A stretch of DNA of 64,000 bases. It comes from Sipunculus nudus. Lineage: Eukaryota > Annelida > Sipuncula > Golfingiida > Sipunculidae. Below the pieces are notes generated by a model that was given only the letters and a program-made list of their open reading frames with translations, was not told where the DNA came from and searched no databases. The stretch spans positions 19,895,019 through 19,959,018 of the forward strand of contig CM049306.1 in assembly GCA_026874595.1 (NCBI GenBank), written 5' to 3'. Position numbers and translations under genes: made by a program. Shown here in pieces: positions 24,501 through 37,300 of the stretch; within the stretch, counting starts at the first letter, position 1; each line of letters begins with the position of its first letter.

Positions 24501-27500
24501 AGGGTTGTGATAATGACATTGCCGGAGCCTATAGTAACCCATGTACCACACATACACATGGTCTCCTTGCTAAGTAACCTATACAGGACAGTACAGGCTC
24601 TAAGAGCTGGGACTGCATAATCCCAGTCAACTGGAAATCATGCATCACACCTGAAAATTTCTATGAGTTAAGACAGCCCTGTGACTACATCCGAGTCACT
24701 ACAGTTGTTATGACTCTCTTGGTCATAAATTTTGGCAAATTTGGTTATATGCAAATTGCTGTTTTCAGCTGACAGTTAAAACCAGTTTATAATCCTGTTA
24801 ACCTCCCATCTCCCTGCCTAGAACTTGCAAACCTTGCTGGTTACAGAAGTAAAGAGGCACATTGGGCAATATTATCATTGACTAAATTGAATAAAATGAC
24901 TATATTGTCTTAGTTATACATTAAAAATGCTTGTGTTTAAGGCAGCTTTTGATTTCTTTAGATTACCATCTTTTGTAAAAGTACAATATAATCTGATAAT
25001 TTAATCTGCCATTTCTGCCCGACAGAAAGACCATTCTGCCAGGCATAACGGATTTCTTCCTTATTTCTGCCATGGGAAGGTCAGAAATACCCTTCTGCCC
25101 GGCAGAAAACCAACCCTGATGGCCAGAAATTTGATCCACAGATTATGCACATGCACATATCTGGTTCATAAGATTAGGCATATTTAAATTCGGATCATGA
25201 CTATGATTCTAGCTTTGATCTTGAATATTTTCATATTTGGTGAAAAAAAATTCAAGTGGGTGGTTGTATTGTTTTGAAAAAAAAAGCTATCCGATAATAA
25301 TTAGTCAAATGAGTTAGAAAACAAGTGACCTTGACCTTGATCTTCTTGGTAAAATCAGCCGAAATGCAGATAATGGTTTATCCCATTTCTGTAAAACTAG
25401 TGCATATTTTCCTTCAAATTTTATACACAAATTGTTTCAACCAATTTGTTCAAATACTAGTAATTGGAAAACCAATGACCTTGATCTTTTAAGTCAAACC
25501 TGCGGAAGTATTGGGGGTTTTGTAAAACCAACAACTTTCGAAGTGTTGCATATTTTTTCTACTGATTATTTCTACATGCTTGAAAACTGCATGGTGACAT
25601 TGATCTTAGTCTGAAAGGGTAAAAATGCGGAAACATAAGATTTACGTTAAGCCATAGCATTTGAAGTCTTGCATACTTTTCCCTCGAGATCTCAAACCGA
25701 CATCTCAAACAAATTTGAAAACTGGTGACTTTGATCTTGGCTTTCAAAGTTAAACCTGTGGAAATATAGAATTTTTTTAACCCATAACCTTTGAAAGTGT
25801 ATATTAATTTTCCTAAATTTGATAAATTGTTTCAACCAAGTCGGACAAGTTATAAAATTGGTGACCTTAACTCTGATGCCCTTGACCTTGTAAAGTGTCT
25901 ATATAATGTAGAAGTAGGGGGCCTGTTTTAAAGGTTGTGCCCAGTGTCTGGGGATATTCTGGCATCTGCAATAAAAAAATATAGCTATTAAAAAAGACAA
26001 ATGTTTCATAATAATACGATTTAGAATCCCATTCATGTGCGGACTCTAGTCCTACATCACTGATATTGAACCCAATATTCTACTCTTCAAAGTACGTTGG
26101 ATTAGGCCAAGGTATGTTTCTCTGGCACTTATTTTCAGAAATGAAAATTTCAAATGATCAGGAGGCGACGTGATAATAGAATCGTTTTTATAAAATCCGT
26201 TAACTTGACTATTACCAGTATACATAAAAAATGGCTGGATAAATTTAGATTAGTAGGCCAATGTCAGTACTGGAACCTGTAAAAATGGCACAAGTCCTCA
26301 TTTTGATAGTGGGGGCTTTTCGGGTTAACCGTATGTATAACCATATTGTCCCAGGGGTACGGCCTCGTTTTTGTGATCTGGGATATATATTTGCAGTCTT
26401 GGGCAATGAAATTAAGATATAATATACAGAAAGGTCATTATGCAGGTGCAGAGATTGAAATAAATTCAAACTTAGTTTTATGGAAAGCCATTTTTAGTGT
26501 TCCAGGGGCAGCTTTTCATCAAGAGAGATAAATATCTCATAAGATTATTATATGATCATGCTTGCTGGAAACGGCAGAATCTCCGATTAGTAAGGCCTGT
26601 CTAAACTGGAAGAACCAGTGAAAGTGTCTGAACCAGGCAGTCTGGATATCCTTGGACCAGTTGGTAAACTCGCACAACCAATAAATTTGCACCCATAAGA
26701 ATTTAGTAGGTGAACTGGGATCGGATATAAAAAGGAGCACAAAAATGGCTGCATGCATCTATATCAGCAGCACCCTTGTTCCGGCAAAAATATTGAAAAT
26801 ATCTTAACATTTGCAGTGATCTTTCCTCAGGTTTACACGACATCCAGTCGGGAGTTGGAGCTGATCGTGATTTTTTATTGTTTTATTATATTAACATCTT
26901 TCTACGAACAGTATATATGTAAAAATTATAGCTAGTTCCACCAGGGGTCGCAGGTTGAAATATGGTGATTAAACTTTCAAAGTTATATTGTATAACAGAA
27001 CTTGACAGTTAAGTGAATGAGTGTCTAAGGTTCATATACGCTTAAAACGTCATGACAAAATCTAACATGTTATAATTTTCAACTTTATTGGTTACACTTG
27101 ATCCTTTAAGAAAGTTACATAGTTGAACCAATTTGAACTCCAGTTTAATTACTTAGTATTTCATTCCGTTAGAAATATACATAACAGACCAAAATCTACC
27201 TGAGTGGGACTATTCTCATATAATTTGATTCATTACATTTCTGCAACCGTCCAAAGTATACCTTTAGTTTTATACTATTGAGAATGAGGCCTGTGCTTTA
27301 TTCCTTTATTGCAACTTACTTCTTGGAACTGATCTACTCATCTATAAAAATAACGCCGAATTCCATAGGGCACCCCTTGGCGCTATTTACAGACTATAGA
27401 TATGGCAAGCACTAATCGGACTTTGACTCGGTATGACTCAACTATAATTAAACATGGCCCGTATATCATTCCGGCAGCAGACATGAGACCTAGTCGATTA

Positions 27501-28303
27501 CTTAGTGTAGTGGCTGGTCAAGTGGTGCACGTTACAGGGCACCGGTCTCAACTGTGAAGGAGACATGTATATATCTCGTACCTTTTCCTTTCTATTTATC
27601 AGGTCTCTGAGAAGGACACGTAAGACCTTATTGCTCTATTTAATAGATGGGCCCAGGTAGACGGGGTAGAGAGCGCCTATTTGACGGGTTAATGCCAGCT
27701 TGAATAACTGTGTTTGTATTCCACTCGCAAGTGTCGGGCATGGGCGCGCTCTTATACAGCGCCCTGTCCGGTCTAATTCTATCGGCAAACCTGCACTGAC
27801 CCGCTGTAAAGTTGAACAAACAGCGAGGGAAAAAGCCACATGTCAACACAAGTTTCGACAGTTACGAGAACTTGATTCATAGTTATTCATTACGTAGATA
27901 GCGCAGCCAGGAATGGACAACCCGAGACTCCTGCGTCATGATGTATCCGTGTACTTATAAATAGACTGACCCCGTCTCTTGACAAAAAGCTTCCTTAATA
28001 AACTCGTTCCTTAAACTCCCAATAGAGAAACAAGGTAATACATTTCACTGCCACAAAATAAAAGACAATCGTTAAATGCAACAACATGCACTTGATTGAC
28101 CTATATATACGCGCTAAATCTTCGTACATGCCCTTACCTTTTTTCTTAATAAATTCTTTCCCCATCATTCCCTTCATGTCTTTACAATCATAACTTCCGT
28201 CAGAAAAAAGTAATATCATGTCACAGGTACATTTAAAAGGAATGGTGGATAATAACGCCATTTTTGTCATTTTCAAATGGAACTACGTTAATTCTAAAAG
28301 GTA

Positions 28304-28366
<63 letters not shown>

Positions 28367-31300
28367 TGTGATCAGAGTCCTGTATGGAGTCCAAGTAATT
28401 TAAAAAATAAATAAACCTACTAATAGCGGAATAATAGTACTTAGATAAAAGGCGACAGGAACTATAGGACTATGTCTTGACCGTCTGTCTATATGCATTT
28501 TGAAGCGTGTGGGTGGGTGGGTATGGGTGTGGTGCGTCGGCGTCAGAACACTGGCGCTGAAGCGACATGCGACATCAAGATAGGCGGAGATAACGGGCGG
28601 CCCTGCCCGCTCCTGACGCCGCCAGTCATGTATATACACAGATATACAGGGTTGTATGTTTGTCTCCTGATCGATAGCCGTGTCAGTCACTTGATGTGAT
28701 TAACACGTCAATATTGTCAGATCGGCTCCATCCCGCTCTGACAACATCTCAGCAGTGAGTGATAACTGAAGGTTACACAGAGGGTATACCTGACCACACT
28801 TTCGACTTAAATCAGATTTGCTTGCAACACTAACCTTCATACACTGTACACTTAATAGAAATCTTTATAAAATCTTAATTATATAGTTAAAAATTGTACA
28901 CGTACCTTTTGAGAGGCAGTATTTCTCGGTTTCTGTGTACATGTGCAGTGATACATATATAGGAAGAACACCGCGCAGAGAAAGCGTAAAATTCACAGGT
29001 TTTTACGCGGATTAAGGAACAAGCATGATATACTAATATGTCATACAGAAAATAAAATTACTTTATAAGAGCTGCAGATAGCACCGTAAAAATAACTGAA
29101 TACAATAAACGGGAAGAATTACTAAGAAACAATATATATATTATTTATAATAACATTTTATTTTTATAAATAATAATAATGATAATAATGGTAATATATG
29201 ATTATAACTAAGTTATAATTGTATAGTGAAAGTTTCATGTGCAACGCGCAATGGATAACCGGAAGTCAGGGCCGTTTGTTAAGACTATCAAATATCGGTA
29301 GATGTGTCGAGATATCACTGTTTTGCCTTTGAGAGTCTGGCGGGGTTGGAACCGGGAACCTTCAACTCGGACGTCCAAGTTCACCATCTAGCTGCGTCCT
29401 AACCCAAGACTGGATTATTTTTTAAAATAATTTACGGAATTCCTGAGAGGTGATCGAAAATCCTCGACATACCAGGACAATGCCCGTCCGATAAATGAGC
29501 CATGCTCTGGTTTATCTTATCTTATAGTTAACCTACTGTCTCTGACACCAGACTAATGATAAACACTTCTCGGATATGTATAGGTTGATATAAACACACA
29601 GAAGTAGTGAATTAGCTGAAACCTCATGCATATTTTACTGAACACACACACTCTCTCTCTCTCATTACTTTTCAACAAAAACAATTTATTTAGATTTAGA
29701 ATACCGACTCCTCGTTACAAATAAAATGATAATGTTTAAATATCTGCCACTTTACTACTGGTTTGTCATTTTGATATCTTGTAATAATTCAAATAATTAA
29801 AACGGTTTGGACACTCCCTTAAATGAGAGAATATACGGCCTTCACCTACTGACTGAAGGTCGTGGCGTAGTGAATGTAACTGACCAGCCTGAGTTAACTG
29901 TATTGATCGGACACTACATATGTTACGAGCAGGGGCCTTCTTATAAAGAGTCAAACACATCCATTTTACCGTTAAACAAATCAAGTGACACTCCGGAACT
30001 GAAGTACGGCAACGATTTGGCCACATAAGAATGTCTCTCATCAAAAGCCTATTTTAGACATCCCCGAGGCCATATGGATACACTGCCTACATTCCATTCT
30101 ACCTTAAGTGGCTCAAGCACACATTTTGAAGCCGACATTAAACTGGCTTTCCTGTGACAGCTAAATTTTACAGAGCAACATGAATGAAGAAGCCTACGTT
30201 TGAATCAAGTCTATGTTTGCATGGCCACGCTCAAACATCAGCTCAGCGTATATGTATCTTTAAACTAGAACATTTTAGCAATTACATTGATCAAATGTAA
30301 TTGAATTACATTGTATAGAATTACTAATTAACTTCATATAATAGTCTTTTAGGACTTAGACTTCCTGGATAAGATATAATCCCTGTTAGTGCTTCCAATG
30401 CCCGTAAAACCTAAGAATTCAATATACATGTCTGAACAGCTTTATTCTTATCTATTCTAAGATCCAGGAAAAATAGTTAAATGGTATTTTAAATATATGT
30501 AGGCTTATTCTTTATAATGAACAGTGTAGCTATATCAATGCTTTTACATTTCGAAAAACTGATAATTTATTCAAATTGTCAGATACAGGGGCAAATACTC
30601 CAGTCCACTTCCACAAGAATAAAATCAATTGAACAAGGCCAAACATAAATATACAGGGAAAATCACACCATATATAGTTTCCAAAACCAAATAAGAAGTT
30701 TAATCATTTTAGACTGTTTATCTTAAATTCTTATTTCCAAAGACATTTCCGGTGAAACACTTCTTCTCTAGGTAAACTTGACACTTCCAGTTTGTCGTAA
30801 AACGGTATGACGTAAAACTGGGACCAAAAATTGCCGCGAGTTTATTATACATAATCCCCCAGGCTCGGGGGATATGCTGATCTCCAACTTTTCAGTTTCA
30901 TTCTCGGAGAGCCATAGCAACTTTCATTTCGAACTGACAGGTATGATTAACGCAATACCAGTGGCATCACAGTGGAATTAGGCGCAAGTCCAGAAGAACG
31001 GAAGTTGCCCGGCTCCGCTGAAGAGAGACACGTCTGGCTTGCGCGGAAATCTCGATTCAGCGCCATTGCGGCCGGAGTTTAATCCCGGTTTTCTAGCCGC
31101 AGTTTCGGCACCATCCGGAGACCACTTGGCCGCCTCTCAGCGATAACAGCAAGGTAAACATGCCGCGGGTTTTCATTATTTTTCTATGAAGTGCCAGTCT
31201 CTAAATCATTCATTTGTAACATCTCTCCCGTCAGTGGATAATTGATTGAACCCTCGTGGCCCCTCATTGCGCTCGTTACAAAGGACTACCTGGAGGGGTG

Positions 31301-34300
31301 TCATCTTTTACACACTACCCAGGATAAACATCCCCTGAATTAATGCAGCAGTGACAGTGACAAAGGTCTTAGAAGGATTATATTCTGTTTGCTCAATCTA
31401 TAATAAATAAAGGGACAGCAAGAAACAAAGAAAGGCTAAGTATCGTAAAAGGAGGTGCCCTCATAGTCTCAATTGTTACAGTGTATTAAATCCGCCATCC
31501 CGGACAGAGTAGTCCTCCAAGGGCTGGTAAATCTATATGATGTCCACATACCGAAGTATATACTTATTTAATGCCTTGTTATGGAACAGAAAGACTCAGA
31601 CGCACATAACATGTTTTATAACTGTATCCTATGGGGTAAATAAAATATATTCTATTCACACTGCTTTTTGTAGGTCTACCTTTTACTTTGCAAGGTAACT
31701 GGTTGCAGAGAAAGTTTGCTTAATTTAGTCAATCACAATCGAGATTAGGCATAATTTAAGTTCTTTCAATATTAATACTGGATCTTGTTTCATATTGAAA
31801 AGATTATAGTTGATGAATAAATTTTAACAATTTCTGAGATGTATAACAGGTAAATTTCGTCGCTTGATTCAATCACAATCCCTAACATATTGATTGCCAT
31901 TCTATTTTATCAATTATATAAACTTAAAATCCGTACTAAATTGTAGCTTTAGCTTCTAGCTTCTAGCGTATTTTAGAATATCAGTAAATATATTAATAAA
32001 TTGTCAAATTAATTATTAATACTAAGCCAATCGTGGATGAGTCTTTCACATCTGAATTAAATAGAATGCTGAAAGAAATGTACGCCAGGGTTAATCGAAT
32101 ATCCGTCGATGAAAATGCTGTACATTGTAAGACGGCTCTGTCAACCCAAACAAACCTGTTAAGGATGATAGAGAAATAACGGTTTTTGCATAGTCATGTT
32201 TATTTGAAATTTAAAAGCATGTGCTGCTATTGCGATTTTTACTTATACCCAGCGTGACTGTATTGATGTAATAATTATTAAATGTATGACATTCGCTGGG
32301 TTATATTCGGTATATATAATGTAGGCTTTGGGATCTGGGAGAACCTCAAATTTGCCCATGGGACGTTTGCCTGGAAGAATACTGATCCAAAGAAAACCCA
32401 TGGAAAGATCCAAGGAATAATCTGGATTATAGATTTATACCATTAAATAAAATTATATTTATAATAAACGTAGAAAAATGAAAAATCAGCTCCGTAAAAT
32501 ATATTACAAATATAAATACCGATGGATTTGTCAAGGAGTATTTAAGATGGCCCTACCCACGATTACACAAGTTTCGCTGGAAATACAATATCTATATAAT
32601 AGGGCATTCCAAGTCCAAGAATACTACTACAGGTTCTTCGGAGTGGCCATTTCTTCCTTCTAAAGGTTCGATGCAAGGTCGAACCACTTGTGGTCATGAC
32701 AGACAGGGGAACGCCTCTCTGTAATTTGAAACTTTATACAGGTTCCATCACACTGTGGACTCGCGAGCCTGGTCTTACAAATACTTCAGATTTGTTTGAT
32801 GTCTGCTAAAGGCATAATCCTGGCGGATATGCTTTTCTATAGACAAATGTATCAGCCGTGCTGGAAAGGCATATATAGCGGTTGACTTTAAACATACTGG
32901 CCTCGAGTTTCGACGTCAGTTTGTCTGCGGGTTGATGTCCTTATTCGACCTACTTAAAAGGAAGAGGGGAATTGTTAAAAGACTTATTATTGTTCCCCTC
33001 ACATAGGACAACACATATGTTGTCGATAGATCATTTTTTCCTTTGAAAATTAAATACGGCAGAAGGGAAGTAGTTTCAAGCCATTAACTGTCATTTTATT
33101 ACTTGCAGCATAAGTTTTACCGACGATATAAGTCTCTATGATAAATGATACTTAGTATTCCTAATAATCTTTGCCAAGGATACATACATTCACCTGTGTC
33201 TATATGTGATTTTTGTTTGCCTATTAGCAGCAGTATATAATAACTTTACTCAACCGATCTCCAAGTTTGTTGCAAGGTGAAGTACCAGCCACAGAAGAAC
33301 CCCTCAAATTTAGGCGCTTATTCTGATTTATCAGCAGACAAAGTGATATTGCTTGCCTTGGAGACTTTCCAAAGAATTCCCAAGGTCAGTGACCTTTTAT
33401 ATCATTATGCAACCTCAAATACGATTTTACTACAGTTAATACTGTCAGTTCTGGAAAACGCAATGAAAATAAAACTGTTACGATTCAAGTCACGTTACAC
33501 AAGGTACATACATACAAATTGAATGTATAAACCAGAGTAAAGGATATGAATCGACATATATGTATGAATCTGCGTGTTCTTATGCGTTTGTTTTTATTTA
33601 CGTTAGTGTATATGTGTGCATGTATGTGGGTATTAAGGTGTCTACAGGTGTCTTTGTGTATATTTGCATGAATGTATATGACATTGTATGTATGAATGTA
33701 TGTTTGGGATTGTCTATATTAACGTGGGTTTTGTGTATATATGTATGTGTGAATGTGCGTGATAATGTGTGTTTTTTAAATGTATGTTTCTATATAAACG
33801 TATGTGTTTTTGACCTGTAGAAGTTCCTTTCCTGTAACCAGTCCATCTGGTTCTGTTGGTTGCTGTGTCTGGATTTTCTTGGGCGGGGGCTCAGGTGGCT
33901 TTCCATCAGCAGAAGGTAAAGGTTCAAGTCCTGCAGCTGTCAAACGAGACATCTTTATTGTAAAACATAAGAAGTGCGGGGGAAACATTGACAAGGAGCC
34001 ATCCATTACAAATAACATCCAGAGTACACATTATTTGGTACAGAGTATAATAAATCCAGAATAATGAAAACTTAAATTGTATTTCTATCCATGTATTTAT
34101 AGAGGAATGATATCTCTTAAAGATTTTTCTTACTTAATCACCTTATGATGAACGGGTTAAGGTGTCTGAGTCATGTGTGTGGCCGTGCTTGTAACGAGAC
34201 TTGTTTATATACAGAAAATAAAGCCATAACACTCGGGATGCTTTGACATGGTGAATGTGACGCAAATGTGACAATTCAAAATTAACCTGAATAAAACAGG

Positions 34301-37300
34301 CAACATTACAATAAATAAAAAAAAAGACTGAACAATAAAGTATAATTAAAAAGATCTCAGGTAACAATCACACATTGTGGCATTGTGTAAGATTAATGAA
34401 TGCTCTTGTAATGATGATATTATGCCTACAATCTTAATACTGTCATTTGAACTTACATTAGTATCAGTAACTTTCTATAATCATAAATGCCAATTTAAAG
34501 CCCCTGCTACCTCGGAGAATATGTCGTGTGAAATGCCAGATAATCTAGTAATTTCTCAGAATAGTTTTATAAAGGTTATCCTAAACAACATGACACACAA
34601 TAGATAAGTTAAAGTCTTGCATTTAATAAACATATATTTAAGAAGAGGTCATGGCATTTGTTCTCATATGCATTCTGTGGCATGAGATTCATAACAAAGT
34701 ACAATGAACGGATGATGTATTCCCCGTATACCGGAGATATACTTTGCGTAAGATTTGTACCCAGCGCCAGTATATGGCAGAACTTTGCTCTCATTCTATC
34801 TTATGGCAGACTTCAACAAGTTGGATACCAGTCTATATAGTAAGCGTGAGGAGCCCTATAGTATAAGTCAGCCATATTTTAAATTGATTTTATTAGCATA
34901 TGTCAACTTAAACAGTTCTGTGTAGAAAATGTATAGGTAAAAATCAATCCATAATCCCAATTATACCTTTGTCAACCGGTATCTATCCAAAATTCATAAA
35001 TGAATATTATAAAATCCTAAATATCTATAAATACCATTGTAATATAAATTATGACACAAATACCATTGTGTTAACCTACTCAGCTTGCAGCATATATAAT
35101 AATCTGCATTTCTTCGTTTTTAAATTGATTTAAGATTTAAGGCATTATGAATAAACGTTTCGATTATACTAGGTGCAAAGATTTGGTGATTTTTTTTCCT
35201 TATAAATATATTTTATTATGTATTAATTATTTAGCTCAAATGCAACATGATCAAAGAATATAGGAAACACCTTAAAATTGCACTTTATTTGCACACTTGA
35301 CTTGAGCAGCGAGTGCAAAAGTAGCACGGGACACCTGAAGTGTTGATAGGATTATAACACGCGGTGAATAATAAAAAAAAGTAAAATAATTCAACTCAAG
35401 TGTCGCCCCCTTATCAAAGGAACGTGCACCCAACAGGCGGCCAAAAACCATTGATCAAACCACGAAACCCCTTTCATTGTGAGCTTTCACTTCTTTCCTA
35501 TGGGTGAAGAGTCTTAATAATCCACCAGATTCATCACTATTCCACGATCTTTCATCACAAATTTCCTATGTTTCCTGGCGCACCCCTCTTGATTCAAATT
35601 GGCTGCCGTGAATTGCGGGTGTCGAGGAAGACCGCCGGCCGCCGGCCGTCTGTTACAAATGGACCGACCTTCCGTCCAAACATCTCTCTCGCACCGCTTA
35701 GTTGGGTCTCTTTTTCTTTCAGCCGGTTGCTTTTTGTGTAATCAAGCTAATCGGTCACTTGATTGGTATAAGGGGGACTCGAATTAACAAAGTCATCCGA
35801 TTTGTCGTATTTAAGAGGTGCTTGCTAATGCTTGGACAAACAGAATGGCCGCGTGCCCGCTCCGGGTTCGTGTGACGATGCGGTCGACCCGGGGTATCTA
35901 ACTTCTGGTTTCCCATCAGTCACGGTGGTCGGACTCCAAACGAGTTTAATTGGTACATTGAGTTTTACAGACATAGCTAATATTATAAATATTAAGTTTC
36001 TTTTGAAGTATTTTTCAACTTGATTAATACTTTTTTTCTGAAAAAAAGTTATTAGTTTATTTCGTTTTTTAATCATTAAATATATGTAACGGTAAATATC
36101 ATGCTGTACGTTAAAGAAGACGAAACCAAGCACTTGTATATGCGTATATGCATCCACATATTGAAAGCAAATCCGAAAGCCTACATCATATGTGCACAAT
36201 ATAACCCAGCATATAAGCCAGCGAATGTCGGCCATTAGTAATAAATACTTCACACTGGATATGTGAAAACCTCAGTTGTGAGCATATGCATTTGCTTTTA
36301 AAATTCGCATGAACATGACTATGCAAAACATCGATATTTCCTTATTATTCTTTACAGATATTTGTTTAGGTTTGACAGAGCCCTTCGACCACGTAGCATT
36401 ATCATCGGTGGATATTAGATTAACCCCGGAAAAAAAATTTCTTTCGGCATTCTATTTAATTCTTATATGTGGGACCTATACCACCGTTGTTTCAATATTA
36501 ATAATAATTTATAAATATCTTTACTGATATTCTAAAATACGCTAAAAGCTAGAAGCCAAAAGCTAAAATTTAGTACGAATTTTGAGTTTTAAAAGGGAGA
36601 AAATGGGAGATAACTTAAGAATGTTTCATTTGTTTAATGTAAATATAGATCCTAAAAACTAATACATATAAATGACATTACTTGTAGCAAAATGTAGTAA
36701 AATCAATTAATTAGTTAATGTGCAATTCTGGAATTGAAATCACAGAAATCTGTTATCATGCAGTGGATGAAAAGATAAATGTTTACCCAGATCTGTTCTG
36801 CTTGATCAGTCTTACTCTCTGATATGTGAATCATCTCATAATGGGAAAAAATTTTAAGTATAATATTTTGATGAGTGTTTCTGTTTTAAAATAAGTAAGA
36901 TTCTTTCAATATATCTTGATTTACTTTTTGAGGATTTTGAATCTTTGTATAACTGATTAATTTAATTCTGATCTTGTACATTTCTATGCTATTTTGCAAT
37001 TTTGAACCTATTCATTTATTTGTAATTTATTTCTATTAAAATTATAAATGATTTGTTTTAAATCAGACCTATGTTATAGAATTATATGAAGATCATATTT
37101 TGTCCCAGATGAAAAATTTAATGGAAGATCCAGTAAGATCGGAGTTAGTCCGAGTACCTACTCAGATTTGTCTGTTTACTATAAAAACCTGTCATAAATC
37201 CTGTCACCATCTTTTCTCAAGAAGAACCGTTAACCTAGGTTTACTCCATTACATTTTATTGGAATCCTTTATTTAGTATTCAACTGTTAACATATATTAA

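Larger units (their letters stand above)
23406..33814. other. Remainder of AhR intron 3
   Basis: No further exons were recognised. It contains direct-repeat segments rich in TTCTGCC (23,965-25,115), a TGACCTTG tandem array, a (TA)n microsatellite, GC-richer islands at 27,640-27,960, 28,490-28,790 and 30,780-31,160, a possible minus-strand SINE near 29,340, one arm of a long inverted repeat (31,920) and a TGTATG-rich tract next to exon 3. Confidence 0.6.

Noticed and set aside
36309-36527. 72-codon plus-strand frame overlapping the inverted repeat arm
   Set aside because: No homology was recognised, the composition is AT-rich and part of it is repeat sequence.
31920-36590. A single 4.7-kb transposon with terminal inverted repeats
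   Set aside because: The enclosed DNA contains a conserved AhR exon in correct phase and no transposase, so two separate copies of a repeat in opposite orientation are more likely.
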